Below, piece by piece: positions 10,702 through 21,669 of a DNA stretch of 64,000 bases. Source of the DNA: Arachis hypogaea (Eukaryota; Streptophyta; Magnoliopsida; Fabales; Fabaceae); contig NC_092048.1 of NCBI RefSeq assembly GCF_003086295.3, forward strand, positions 112,360,276 to 112,424,275, given 5' to 3'. Position 1 is the stretch's first letter; every line of letters starts with the position of its first letter. A model generated the notes under the pieces. The model did no database searches and was not told where the DNA came from. It saw only the letters and a program-made list of their open reading frames with translations. The position numbers and the translations under genes were made by a program.

Positions 10702-12170
10702 TGATGTGGCAAAAATTGGCCGGGTAAGAAATTAATATAAGAAATACTTTGCACGTACAGTTCTTAACCAACAAAAATCTGCTCATCAATTTAGAAGGGT
10801 CGTCAAAAATTCAGAATAAAAATACTGGGAGTAGAAATCCCAGGTTGTCTCCCAACGAGTTGACAAAAGAGTGCTATTTTATTAGTCAGGAATTTTCCAA
10901 GAAATTTTAAGAGTTGAAGAACAGAAAAATAAAAGATTGAGAATTAAAGCAATGCAAATTAAAAGAGATTTATGTATTCAGAATATAAAGCCTTGACCGG
11001 GGGAATGATTAATTGGAAGTTCTATCCTTGTTGGATTTTCTCAAGTGTAGTATCAAAAGGTTGTTATTTTCACTTAGTTAACCCTTACTAAATAAAGGAA
11101 ATTCAAGTGATTGAACTAACTCTTATTCGCAGGTCCTAATCCTCCTCTCCCTTGGGAAAGATTAGCGTTAGTAAATAGAGAATTAGATAACAACTTCCAA
11201 TTTAACTAATCACTTGAGCATTCCAACTCAAGGGTCTCCTTTTAATCAACCCCCAAGTCAAGTTGGGAGTCTACTCCATTGACATAAATATAACGCTCAC
11301 AGAAATATAAGAAGGAGACATGATAAATTAAATAAAATAGGAACTGAAAATTAATTAAAGGTAAAAATAATTCTTAGCATTAATAAATACCAAAATGCAA
11401 CATACTTATCTGAACAGGGTTAATAAGTAACCAAAAGAGTAAAGGAATAAGAAAGCAAACTAGAATAATAGAAACTTCAACGGAGGTAATGACTCTTCTC
11501 AATATCCAAAGCAAAAGCATAAAACTAGAATTCTATGAATGTAAAGAAAACCTAAAGGAAGTAGTAATTTCTCTCTCAGATTCAAAACTAAAACTAAAAC
11601 TATGCGAATGAGAATGTGTGTTGAGTCTCTGCTTGTCCCCTGGCTCTAGTCTGTGTTTCTGGACCGAAAAATGGGTCCAAACTCAGCCCAAAATCGCCCC
11701 CAGCATTTTCTGCAATTTCTGTAAGTCGCGCATGTCATGCGTACGCGTCAGTCACGCGTACGCGTCGTTAATCATCTTCGCGTGTCACGCGTACGCGTCA
11801 GGTACACGCATGCGTCGCTGTGCAGATCTCCAAATCGCATGCACGCATGAACCATGCGTGCGCATCGATGCTCGCTGGTTGTCTCCTTTATTTCTTGTGT
11901 TCCTTCCATTTTTGCAAGCTTCCTCTCCATCCTCTAAGCCATTCCTGCCCTGTAAAGCCTAAAAACACTTAACGCACAGATCACGGCATCGAATGGTATA
12001 AAGAGGGATTAAAAACATACAATTTAAAGGCTTAGGAAGCAAGTTTTCAATCATAGAACAAAACTAGGAAGGAATTGTAATATCATGCAAATTGTATGAA
12101 TAAGTGTGCAAAGACTTGATAAAAGCCACTCAAATAAGCACAAGATAAACCATAAAATAGTGGTTTATCA
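10702..12170 (-). mobile_element. Element A 3' LTR
   Basis: It is 1469 bp, starts TGATGTGGC and ends GGTTTATCA on the + strand. In sense orientation it opens with a perfect GATAAACC...GGTTTATC inverted repeat. It holds a CpG-rich cluster at 11735-11870 and matches 21670-23116 nearly throughout. Confidence 0.92.
11735..11870. repeat. CpG-rich cgcgtacgcgtc cluster in LTR A (3' copy)
   Basis: Words such as gcgtacgcgtcagtcacgcg and cacgcgtacgcgtcagg alternate with gcatgcgtcg and gcatgcacgcatg. The 5' LTR copy is at 22690-22815 with more intact CpGs; several sites here are CpG to TpG or CpA changes. Confidence 0.8.
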
Positions 12171-13630
12171 ATGTCCCTACACTTAAACATTAGCATGTCC
12201 TCATGCTAAGCTCAAGGAGATAGAAATAATGAATAGGGGAAAGTAAGACTTATGAAATGCAACCTATATATGAATGAAACTATATACTAAGATGATTCTG
12301 TCTACTTGGTTAAAAGCAAATAAATTTTCCAAGACAAACATAAATCGGATTTCACTAATTCAAATCATACAGTAAAAGACAAGTAAACTTGTAAGAAGAT
12401 AGCTCATGAAAGCAGGGAACATAGAATCAAGCATTGAACCCTCACAGGTAATGTATATGCACTCTAATCACTCAAGTGTATAGGGCAATCCACTCTAGTC
12501 TTCTCGAGTCATGCTTTCTAAACTTTGTTCTTTACCTAACCAATCAACAAATATTTAGTATACCAATGTAGACATCATGAGGTCTTTTCAAGGTTGTAAT
12601 GGGGCTAAGGTAATGGTGAGGATATATGTATGGTCAGGTGAGTGATAATATGAATCTTTGATTAACCTAAGCTTTCACCTAACACACACACACACTCTAT
12701 ATAACTCTAAAATCATGCCTAGCTACCCAAAACCCCCACCTTTGCATTACATACTCATGTACCAAATTTTTTTTTAACTTCACCACCTATGCATTGATCT
12801 TTTATTAAACTTAGCATTAGGGTAATTTTGTCCCCTTATTTATTTACTTACTTACTTATTTATTTATTTATTTATTCATTTATTTATTTATTTATTTATT
12901 TATTTTTGTATTAAAAATATAAAAGTAAACATAACTTATCAATACACATGGATTTTTTTTATTTTTCTGATCTCACATGAGTAGGTACCCAAATTCCCAA
13001 TATTTTGTCAATGAAACACTATACACTTTCATCAACCCAAGCTCCCACAGTTTCCCTACACTTAGTTAACACACTATCTTAAGCTGACTAAAGATTCAAA
13101 TCAGGTAATTACTTGTTTTTCCGCTTAAGGCTAGTGATGTGGTAAAATATAGAACAAAAGGGAATTAAAAGGCTCAAAGTGGCAAACAAAGGTGATTGAA
13201 AGGGTAGGCTATTTAGGATAAGTGAGCTAAAATCAAATGATGTCCTCAATCATATGCAAGCATGTAAATACACTAAACAATGGACATATAGAGTGGAACA
13301 AAATATAGATTACAATCATAGAGAGGAAAACACATAAGAATAGAATATTATGGTTAAATAATGTAACCATGTAATTAAGCTCAAATCTCACAGGTTGTGT
13401 TCTTAGCTATAATTCATGTTCCAATTTACAATCCTCAAACAAGTTTAACACAAATGTTCAATTTAAATTAGTGAAATGCTATAAAAAGGGTCTTGAAAGG
13501 AACTCGTTACTTCAACCGAGCAAAACATACATGCAAACAATTATTATCATGTAATCTATCCTATCTAACAACAGAAAAAGTCAAATATTAGTGTTAAGAA
13601 AGAGAAGTTACCTCCGAAAGTCAAGGACTG
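12171..13630 (-). other. Element A 3' non-coding region
   Basis: It lies between ORF3 and the 3' LTR and holds no ORF. Next to the LTR is the purine tract (sense TTAAGTGTAGGGACAT). A tttatt/acttactt microsatellite lies at about 12840-12906. The first several hundred bases align with the corresponding region of element C from 52363, including ctacttggttaaaag and the wording around 13140-13480. Confidence 0.8.
12190..12209 (-). other. Stem-loop H3 beside the 3' LTR of A
   Basis: Sense TTAGCATG-AGGA-CATGCTAA forms an 8 bp perfect stem with an AGGA loop, 20 nt from the LTR border. Elements B, C and F have the same loop context with different but still paired stems. Confidence 0.7.
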
Positions 13631-13646
13631 ACCTCCCCACACTTAA
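13631..13646 (-). other. Internal polypurine-like tract after ORF3 of A
   Basis: Sense TTAAGTGTGGGGAGGT overlaps the ORF3 stop and is a better polypurine match than the tract next to the LTR. The same word follows the ORF3 relic in C (53894-53908). Confidence 0.5.
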
Positions 13647-14925
13647 GGCTTGGCACGGTCCTCTGTGCCATCAGTAAGGAGCAAGGGAGGGCTGGTAGCG
13701 TCGCCTCCAGTGTCTGGTTTGCCTTGGCTCTCTATACTACTGGATGAAGGGGAATCTGGGGTGTCCTTTGGTTCTGGAGGTTTTTATGTGTACCAACTAT
13801 GAGGTCCTTCAGGTAGTTGTATCGGCGCTTGTTACGGTGCTTCATTTGGTCCATTCGCCGGTCTTGCCGGTCGAACCCCTCGAGGATCTAAAGGAACATC
13901 TGATGGATGGATGATGCTTGTGGTGTGGATGATGGTGGAGTGGAAGTAGGAGGGGTATCCAAAGATGGGCCCGCAGGCCAGCTTGCGGAGGGAACTGGTG
14001 GCCTGATGTACTTTCCATTTGGGACATACTGGTCGGCCCTAGGGATCATGACCTTCGTGTCTCCTGCCCGAGAGGACACACCTGCTACAGAGACCAAATC
14101 TGATACCAAGGTGGGAAAAGGTAGGTTACCTGCTATCTATAGGGATCCCATGGCAGCCTGGATGTGTCGGGGTAGGTTGAGGGCTTGTTCTATTAGGATT
14201 CACCAGATAAGGACAGCCATGTCTGCTGTAAAGGTTGACTCGTGAGTGCTCAGAAAGACATAGTGGGACATAATTTGTTCCCACACGCGAGCCTCCAGGG
14301 TGAGTGACTGGGCTGAGATGCTCTTAGGTCGAGTCCTATGCTGTCCGTAGATCCACTTGCTGTCGGGTTGAGCTATGACACCAAGGACGCTATTCTAGTC
14401 GAACTGGTATGTCTGGCGCTTGAAAGAGGCCTCTTGATAGGCGTCCCATCCCTCTGGGCTAGGTGAAAGATCTAGTGCTCTCTGTATGGCACTCTCAGAG
14501 ACAGGGACTTGCTGATGACGAACGTAGACAGTCTGTAGAGTAGGCGAGTGGAAGTTCGAGTAGAATTTAACTACCCATGATAAGTTGGCCTCTCGCGGAT
14601 GCCTCCTAAAAAATCCCCACTGTCTCCACTCAATTCGGGGCTCTACAAAATCAATAAAGTGTGTTGGGACAATGAGTAGATGCTCATTGTTGTAGTTCCT
14701 CTCGGCTAGGATGGGGAACATCTGTTCGCAATAATGGTTAGCAAACCGTGTGGAGTCCCGGGCGGGAAAGGATTTCTCTGATTCATCAACTTTAATGATC
14801 CTCTTCACCTGCTTTATTGGTGGCTTGACACTGGTAGATGGAAGTGCCTTTGCCAGTGTTCTCTTAGTTCCTCCCCTAGTCGGTGGCTTGTCAGTGGCCT
14901 TCTCTTTTCCTTTCTTGGTACCCAT
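13643..14925 (-). pseudogene. Element A ORF3: putative plant transposon protein family, broken
   Basis: Starts at an ATG (MGTKKGKEKATDKPPTRGGT), followed by a basic N-terminus and a domain with a VKFYSNF ... VYVRHQQVPVSESAIQRAL pattern like that of F ORF3 (REFYANA ... YVRGVEVDFSPPSITRAL). I take this to be the domain catalogued as putative plant transposon protein (Transposase_32). The frame runs to a TAA at 13643-13645 (…TEDRAKP) with in-frame stops near 14395, 14185, 14145, 13888 and 13725. The second half is Pro-rich then basic. It sits downstream of pol in sense orientation, the position called env-like in Athila elements, but no signal peptide or membrane segment is visible. Function unknown. 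Confidence 0.7.
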
Positions 14926-16332
14926 GTCTAAAGAAGAAAGAAAAGGGAGAATATTAAATAAATATAATTAAAGAACTGGAAGGGAAAAATTTCAAGTGAT
15001 AATAAATGCCAAAGGAAAGATGTTAGCTCAAATACATGGTAGCTACAACATGTATGTAAGACATCAATTAAGAGCAATAAGGCAATTCATAATTAAATAG
15101 ATGCAAAAGGTGAAAGCATGCAAGGAATAGGCATGAAAAGCATAACTCAAGCATCAAAAATTAAATGTGCCAATATAGAGAGTAGTTGTATGATGACAAT
15201 TGTGAATGATAATCCCAAATACATGTGGAGTGCAAGGATTGTGAAAAAGAGGCATTCGAGTAAAAGAGTAAAACAAAATAGAGTTCAAGATGCCATAAGG
15301 ACTTTTTCACAAACACTTGGTGAGCAAGATAGAATAGGAATGAAAATAATATAATCCAAATATATATGAGAGCCAAATTAAAGTAGCAATTGTCAAATCA
15401 CTCCATATAATAACCACAAGCTTCAGGATAAAAAAGGTAATATCCAAATAAAACTCTAATACCAACATAAGAATGCATGAAAAAGAAAGAAAAAGAAACC
15501 ATGGATAATGAAATTAAAAGAAAAATAAATGCAAGAATGGAAGAGTAGAAGGGAAGAAGAAAAGAAACCTAGTGATGAAGATGAAGAAGAAGGAAAGAAG
15601 AAAGTAGGAGAGAGTAAGAAGCAATAAGGAAGAAGAAAGAAAGAAAGAAAGAGGAAGAAATAATTAAGATTGACAAGAGATAAGATTGGAGGAGTGGGAG
15701 AATTAGAATCAGGCGCTGAGGTGGTTCAAGTGTGTGTCGCATACGACGCGTACGCGTCAAGGACGCGTACGTGATATGGGTTGTGCAATTGGCGCGAAGG
15801 CAGCTCCGCACGCGCACAACTCTCTGTCTTGTACGCACATGTGCCAAAATTGGATATGATGCGTGCGCGTCAGGGATGCGCAAGCGTGGATGGCCTGGAT
15901 GGGAAAATGACGCGTACGCATGATAGGGCTTGTGCTCCCAGCATAGTTCCATCCTACACCATCATAACTCTCTGGTCATACACCCTTTTACGCCGATTTA
16001 CAGGGTCACGCGTACGCGTGAGGGACGCGTACGCGTGGACTGGTGATTTCACAAGCGACATGTACACGACAGGGATGCATACGCGTGGGCTTGTATGTGG
16101 CTAAAGCACGCTTCCAGCCTTGCTCCCGCGCAACTCTCTGTTCAATTCCTTTTTATCTCGCACGCACATATGACGCGTACGCGTCAGCGACGCTTGCACA
16201 TCGAGTGCCCTTTTTTTATGCAGAATGCAAAATGCAGCATGCAGATGAATATGCAGAAATTATGGATGAATGCTAATAAAAAGAAATTAAAATAAAATAA
16301 GACTGAGAATAAAAAGGAACAATCATACCATA
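14926..16332 (-). other. Element A spacer between pol and ORF3
   Basis: No coding potential. On the + strand it contains A/G-rich tracts (about 15480-15680) and a long CpG-rich cluster at 15730-16200. The spacer is where an ORF3 transcript or splice signal would be expected, but none is convincing. Confidence 0.6.
15730..16200. repeat. CpG-rich acgcgtacgcgt cluster in A interior
   Basis: More than eight words of type gacgcgtacgcgtcaa, acgcgtacgtg, cacgcgtacgcgtgag, gatgcgtgcgcgtcag and gacgcgtacgcgtcagc recur, some in pairs separated by aggg. The order word-caggga-word resembles a repeated doublet. Confidence 0.8.
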
Positions 16333-16381
16333 GTGGGTTGTCTCCCACCTAGCACTTTGCTTTTAGGTCCTTAAGTTGTAC
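16333..16381 (-). other. Tandem stem-loops H1-H2 after the pol stop of A
   Basis: In sense, H1 at 16381-16367 is GTAC-AACTTAA-GGAC (one mispair; element C has GTCC/GGAC) and H2 at 16348-16333 is GTGGG-AGACAA-CCCAC, with AAGTGCTA between. H1 starts about 11 nt after the stop codon. See the matching structures in B, C and F. Confidence 0.65.
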
Positions 16382-16392
16382 GGTCCACAGGC

Positions 16393-19075
16393 TCAGTCTG
16401 CCTCTGTTGGTGGATCTTCCAAGAGGAAGACCTCTAGATCTCTATTGTCCTTCATCTTCTCACCATGATATAGCTTTAAGCAATGTCCATTGACCTTGAT
16501 GAATTTGGAACTTGAAGGATGACTCAGGTGGAAGACTCCGTATGGCTTTGCCTTTTCTACCCTGTAGGGGCTTTCCCATTTAGATCTCAGCTTTCCTGGC
16601 ATGAGCCTCAGCCTGGAATTGTAAAGGAGAACTAGCTCCCCAGGTCTGAATTCTCTCCTCTTGATGTGCTTGTCATGCACGGCCTTCATCTTCTCTTTGT
16701 ATCGCCTGGAGTTGTCATATGCTTCTAGGCGAAGGTTCTCTAATTCTTGTAGTTGCAGCTTCCTTTCAGCTCTGGCCTTCTCAAATCCCATGTTGATTTC
16801 TCTTACCGCCTAGAATGCTTTGTGCTCTACCTCTACTGGGAGGTGACAAGCTTTTCCATAAACCAGGCAAAAGGGGCTCATCTCGATTAGTGTCTTGTAT
16901 GCTGTCCGATATGCCCAAAGTGCATCTTGTAGCCTGACACTCCAGTCCTTCCTATGAGGCTTGACGATCTTCTCCAGGATACGCTTTATCTCTCTGTTAG
17001 ACAAGATTGTCCATTGGTCTGGGGATGGTAAACTGTTGCTACCTTGTGAACAATTCCATGCTTCTTCAATAGTCCTGCTAATCTCCTGTTACAAAAGTGA
17101 GTTGGTCACTCACAATTGCTCGTGGTGATCCAAAGCGATAGATAATATGGTTTCTAACAAAGGAGACAATAGTGTTATCATCATCAGTGCGGGTAGGAAT
17201 TGCTTCCACCCATTTAGAAACATAATCTACAGCTAACAGTATATATAAGAAACCACTAGAGTTTGGAAATGGACCCATGAAGTCAATGCCCCAAACATAA
17301 AAAATTTCACAGAATGGCATAATCTGTTGGGGCATCTCATCCCTCTTGGATATATTCCCAAACCTTTGGCATGGGGAACAAGATTTAGAGAAGGCAGTAG
17401 TATCCTTAAAAAGAGTGGGCCACCAGAATCCAGAGTCTAAAATTTTTCTAGCTGCTCTTTGAGGGCCAAAATGTTTACCACTCTCAGAGGAGTGGCAGGC
17501 CTCTAAAATAGACTGGAATTTTGATTGAGGCACACACTTTCTAATTATCTGGTCAGCACCATACCTCCATAAATATGGGTTATCCCATATATAATATTTG
17601 GACTCGTTTTTCAGCTTGTCCCTTTGATGCTTAGTAAAATTAGGAGGGAAAGTGTGATTAACTAGATAATTAGCTATAGGCGCATACCAAGGAACTACTT
17701 CAGATATTGCGTGCAAGCTGTCAAATGGAAAAGCATCATTAATAGGAGTGGAGTCATCCTTGATGTGCTCAAGGTGACTCAAGTGGTCTGCTACTAAATT
17801 CTGGGAACCACTCCTATCCTTAATTTCTAAATCAAATTCTTGCAGCAGCAATATCCAACATATTAGCCTTGGTTTTGACTCATTTTTAGCTAATAAATAC
17901 TTTAGAGCTGCATGGTCTGAGTACACCACCACCTTAGTACCAAGTAAATAGGCTCGAAATTTATCCAAAGCAAAAATAATAGCCTGAAGCTCTTTTTCAG
18001 TGGTAGTGTAATTAGACTGAGCAGCGTCTAAGGTTTTAGAGGCATAAGCAATTACGAAAGGATCCTTACCTTTGCGCTGAGCCAGCGCCACTCCCACTGC
18101 ATGGTTAGAGGCATCACACATAATCTCAAATGGCTGGCTCCAGTCTGGTCGTCTCACAATCGGAGCTTGAGTTAAGGCGATCTTCAGCTGATCAAATGCA
18201 TTCATGCAGTCCTTACTCAGCTCGAACTCAACATCTTTTTGCAGCAGTCTGGATAAAGGCAATGCTACCTTAATGAAGTCCTTGATGAATCTCCGGTAGA
18301 AACCTGCATGACCAAGAAACAAACGGACTGACAGGCGATCAAGCATCTGATCAATGAATGGCAAGGGGTAATGGTCCTTGCGAGTGGCCTGGTTGAGGTG
18401 CCTGTAATCAATGCAAACTCTCCAGGCGTTCTGCACTCTAGTTGCTATGAGCTCTCCATGCTCATTATTCACTATTGTGACTCCAGACTTCTTGGGCACC
18501 ACTTATACTGGACTGACCCATTCACTATCTGAGATGGGGTAGATGATATCTGCTTCAGGTAGCCTGGTTACTTATTTCTTGACAACTTCTAAGATGGTGG
18601 CGTTCAACCGCCTCTGAGGTTGACGAACAGGCCTTGCTCCCTCTTCTAAAAATATTCAGTGCTCACAAACTTAAGGGCTGATGCCTACTATATCCGCCAA
18701 GCTCCACCCAATTGCTTTCTTGTGTCTTCTCAGTACACTAAGCAACTGCTCCTCCTGTTGGGAAGTGAGTTCCCTTACAATGATAATTGGGAGCTTCTGA
18801 TTATCCTCAAGATAAGCATACTTGAGGTGGGGTGGAAGGGGCTTCAACTCCATTTTCTGCTCATGGCTAGGCACTGGATCCTCTGGAGCTAGTGATGATG
18901 GCAAAGTGTTCTCATTGTATTCAGAGGGTTTCCCCACACTTGGATCTTGCTCCATGTGCCTCTCTTCTATTTCTTCTTGGTGAACTGCAGCTATAGTCTC
19001 ATCAATGATGTCGCACTGGAAGATGGAATGATCTTCAGGGGGATGCTTCATAGCTTCATCCAAATTGAAGCTCAC
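16393..19075 (-). pseudogene. Element A pol: RT (core deleted), RNase H, integrase, broken
   Basis: The RT N-terminal part ([33 protein letters not shown]) is present, but near 18325-18340 the frame passes from DQMLDRL directly to [15 protein letters not shown]. The fingers/palm with the YxDD active site, roughly 110-150 residues, is missing. RNase H follows ([38 protein letters not shown]), then integrase with the H-H-C-C finger ([10 protein letters not shown] ... CSPCQRF), first Asp (WGIDFMGPF) and second Asp (IVSDQLTF). Between 17078 and 17004 a small deletion shifts frame and removes the third catalytic Glu (PQTNGQ then [11 protein letters not shown]). The C-terminal GPY/F-type module ends at 16393. 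Several stops lie between 18503 and 18670. It once made reverse transcriptase and integrase. Confidence 0.85.
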
Positions 19076-19105
19076 TGCCCTGCCATCTATCTCAAAAGAG
19101 TAAGT

Positions 19106-21539
19106 TCATGAGAATGCATCTAATTTAAACTTTGAAGTCTTCAGGAATGGCCTTCCAAGCAGGATGGGTGATGGTCTTCCTGAGTCACTAGGGGGCATCT
19201 GCAAAATATAGAAATCAATGGGAAATGTGAGCCCCTTAATGCTCACTAGCACGTCCTCAGCAATTCCAACCATAAAGATAATGCTTTTATCTGCTAAAAC
19301 AAAATGAGCTGCCGACCTTTTTAAGGGAGGAAGCCTCAAAGCATCATATACAGGTAATGGCATTATACTAACACACGCTCCTAAATCACACATACAGTCA
19401 GAAAATTTCACACCATCTATAGTAATAGTAACCATGCATGGACCTGGGTCACTACATTTTTCAGGTATATCACCCACTAAAGCAGAAATGGAACTACCTA
19501 GAGGAATAGTTTCTAAATCCTGTAATTTATCTTTATGCATGCACAAATCCTTTAGAAACTTAGCATATTTAGGTACCTGCTGAATGGCATCAAAAAGTGG
19601 AATGGTTACCTCAACCTTTTTGAATATTTCTACCATTTTAGGGTCTAGTTCCATCTGCTTTCTGGACTTCCTAGCAAGGTGTGGAAATGGAATAGGAATG
19701 ACGCCACTTGCAGCTTCTGCGTTCCTTGGTGCTCCATTCCTCGGTTGAGCTGCTTCTTCTTCAACCAAGTCTTGTACTACATCCTCTTCTTCAGCATCCT
19801 CTACCTCCACAACATCTTCAACTTGAATGTTTTTCTTTGAGCTTGGCTCCTCATGATTCCTCTCCTGCTGTGTGGTTCCGGACCTCAAAGTGATGGCATT
19901 GATGCCACCTTTGAGGTTGGGTATAGGTTGAAAAGGAATTGCACTGGAGCTTGGAGGTTGATTGTTGGAAGTGTTCATTGATCCAATCTGTGAGGCAAGA
20001 GCTTGTACAGTAGAGGTCAGACCGTTTAAGATGGAGCTAAGTATGCTCTGCATGTCTTGCTGTCCTTGTGCAAGAGAATGAAACATCTCATCAGTAGAAG
20101 AGGAAGGAGGGTAAGTGATCTGAGGGGTCTGCTGTTGGTTGTTCTGAGGCGCTTGGGACTGCCTTTGGTGAGGTGCTCTGTAAGGCTGGTTTTGGATCTG
20201 CTGTCTGTTGTTGTTGTTTCACCTCTGATTTCTATTGTTGTCTCTGCCTCCTCTGTTGTAGTTTTCCCTCCATCCTTGGTTGGAATTTATCTCTCCATCC
20301 CTGGTTGGAATTATCTCTCCATCCCTAGTTGGAGTTATTTTGCCAACCTTGATTGTAGTTTCCACCTTGGTTGTAATTGCCGCCTTGTTGATTATATCCT
20401 GGATTCGGACGGTCATAGAAATTATGAGTAGCTGCCAAGGTGTTGTCTTCTTGTTGGAGCTGCGGACACTCATCAGTGTAATGAGTGTAATCAGCACATA
20501 TTCCGCATACTCTTTGAGGAACCAACTGTTGACTTTGTTGTGGTGGAGGAGGCTGAGGTTGTTGTTAATTCAGCTGTATCTGCTTCAGTAGGTTAGTCAT
20601 CTCACATATAGCCTGTGTGAGACCAGTAGTCTCACTGCCAGAGGAAACCTCTGCAACAACCTTGGGATGGTTGTTTCTATGCCTAACATTCCGAGTAGAT
20701 TCTGCTAGATCAGTGATCAGTTGCCATGCTTCATCCGCGGTTTTGTACTTCTTCAGAGAACCATTACTCGCACCATCCAATGTAGTCTTATCCTGAGGCT
20801 TCATGCCTTGTGTGAAGTAGCTGATCAACACCAACTTGTCGATCATGTGGTGGGGGTATGCGTCCAGAAGATTCCTGAAGCGTTCCGAATACTCATAAAG
20901 AGTCTCTGATTCGCCTTGAATGATGTAGGAAATCTCTTTCCTCAGTCTATCTGTAACTTCAGCTAAAAAGTATTTTTCCAAGAATTCTCTCCTGAGCGTA
21001 TCCCAGTTGGTAACAACTGCTTCAGGTTGGGCGTAGTACCACTCCCTCGCCTTTCCCTCAAGAGAAAATGGAAAGGCGATTAGCAAAATAGAAGTCTCAT
21101 CGGCACCATGATGCCTGACAGTAGAACAGGCTGTCTGAAAATTCCTGAGGTGCTTGATAGGCTCCTAAGCAGGTAAGCCGTGAAACTTAGGTATTAGGTT
21201 GATTAGCGCAGTCTTCAGTTCAAAATCTGCAGCCAGATTTGGGTGACGTGCTTGATATGGTTGCAGTGTAAAGTCTGGAGCTCCTGCTTCTTAGAGAGTA
21301 ATCCTCCTGGGCGCTGCCATATCACCTGCACGTAAATCAACCGAATCAGTAGTAGAGGAGCTTGTTTCTTCCTCAGATGGCGGTTCAGATTCGCCCTCAG
21401 ATGAGACTGGTGAATTGATAGTAACAACTTCACCACCCTCAAAGGCTAACCGACGCCGAGCTCGCCTAATACATGAAAGAGTTCTTTCAATTTCAGGATC
21501 AAATGCGGCTAAGCTCGGATCAAGCAGTGAACGCGTCAT
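19106..21539 (-). pseudogene. Element A gag-protease, broken
   Basis: ATG at 21539 begins a gag with a short acidic N-terminus, a capsid core (FPFSLEGKAREWYYAQPEAV, TLYEYSERFRNLLDAYPHH), one CCHC knuckle (CGICADYTHYTDEC, about residue 343) and Asn/Gly/Gln-rich repeats (NQGGNYNQGW). Stops lie near 21291, 21164, 20565 and 20325, and one frameshift lies between 20325 and 20086. After it come a linker with NAITLRSG and a retropepsin-like domain with the active-site word CDLGACVSIMP and the GRPFL motif, ending at a TGA at 19106. Gag packages RNA; PR would cleave the polyprotein. The order matches Athila-type elements. Confidence 0.85.
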
Positions 21540-21669
21540 TCAATGAAAGAAACATACACCTCATGGTAATAAAATAAAATAAAATATGCAAATAAATAAA
21601 ATTAAAAATATTTACACCAACTAATAATTTAGCACGCTATTTCAACTCCCCGGGAACGGCGCCAAAAAT
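21540..21669 (-). other. Element A leader with tRNA-Asp primer site
   Basis: The primer-binding site (+ strand tccccgggaacggcgcca, 21647-21664) differs at one position from the 3' end of plant tRNA-Asp and lies 5 nt from the 5' LTR. The leader to the gag ATG is only about 110 nt and A-rich. Confidence 0.9.
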
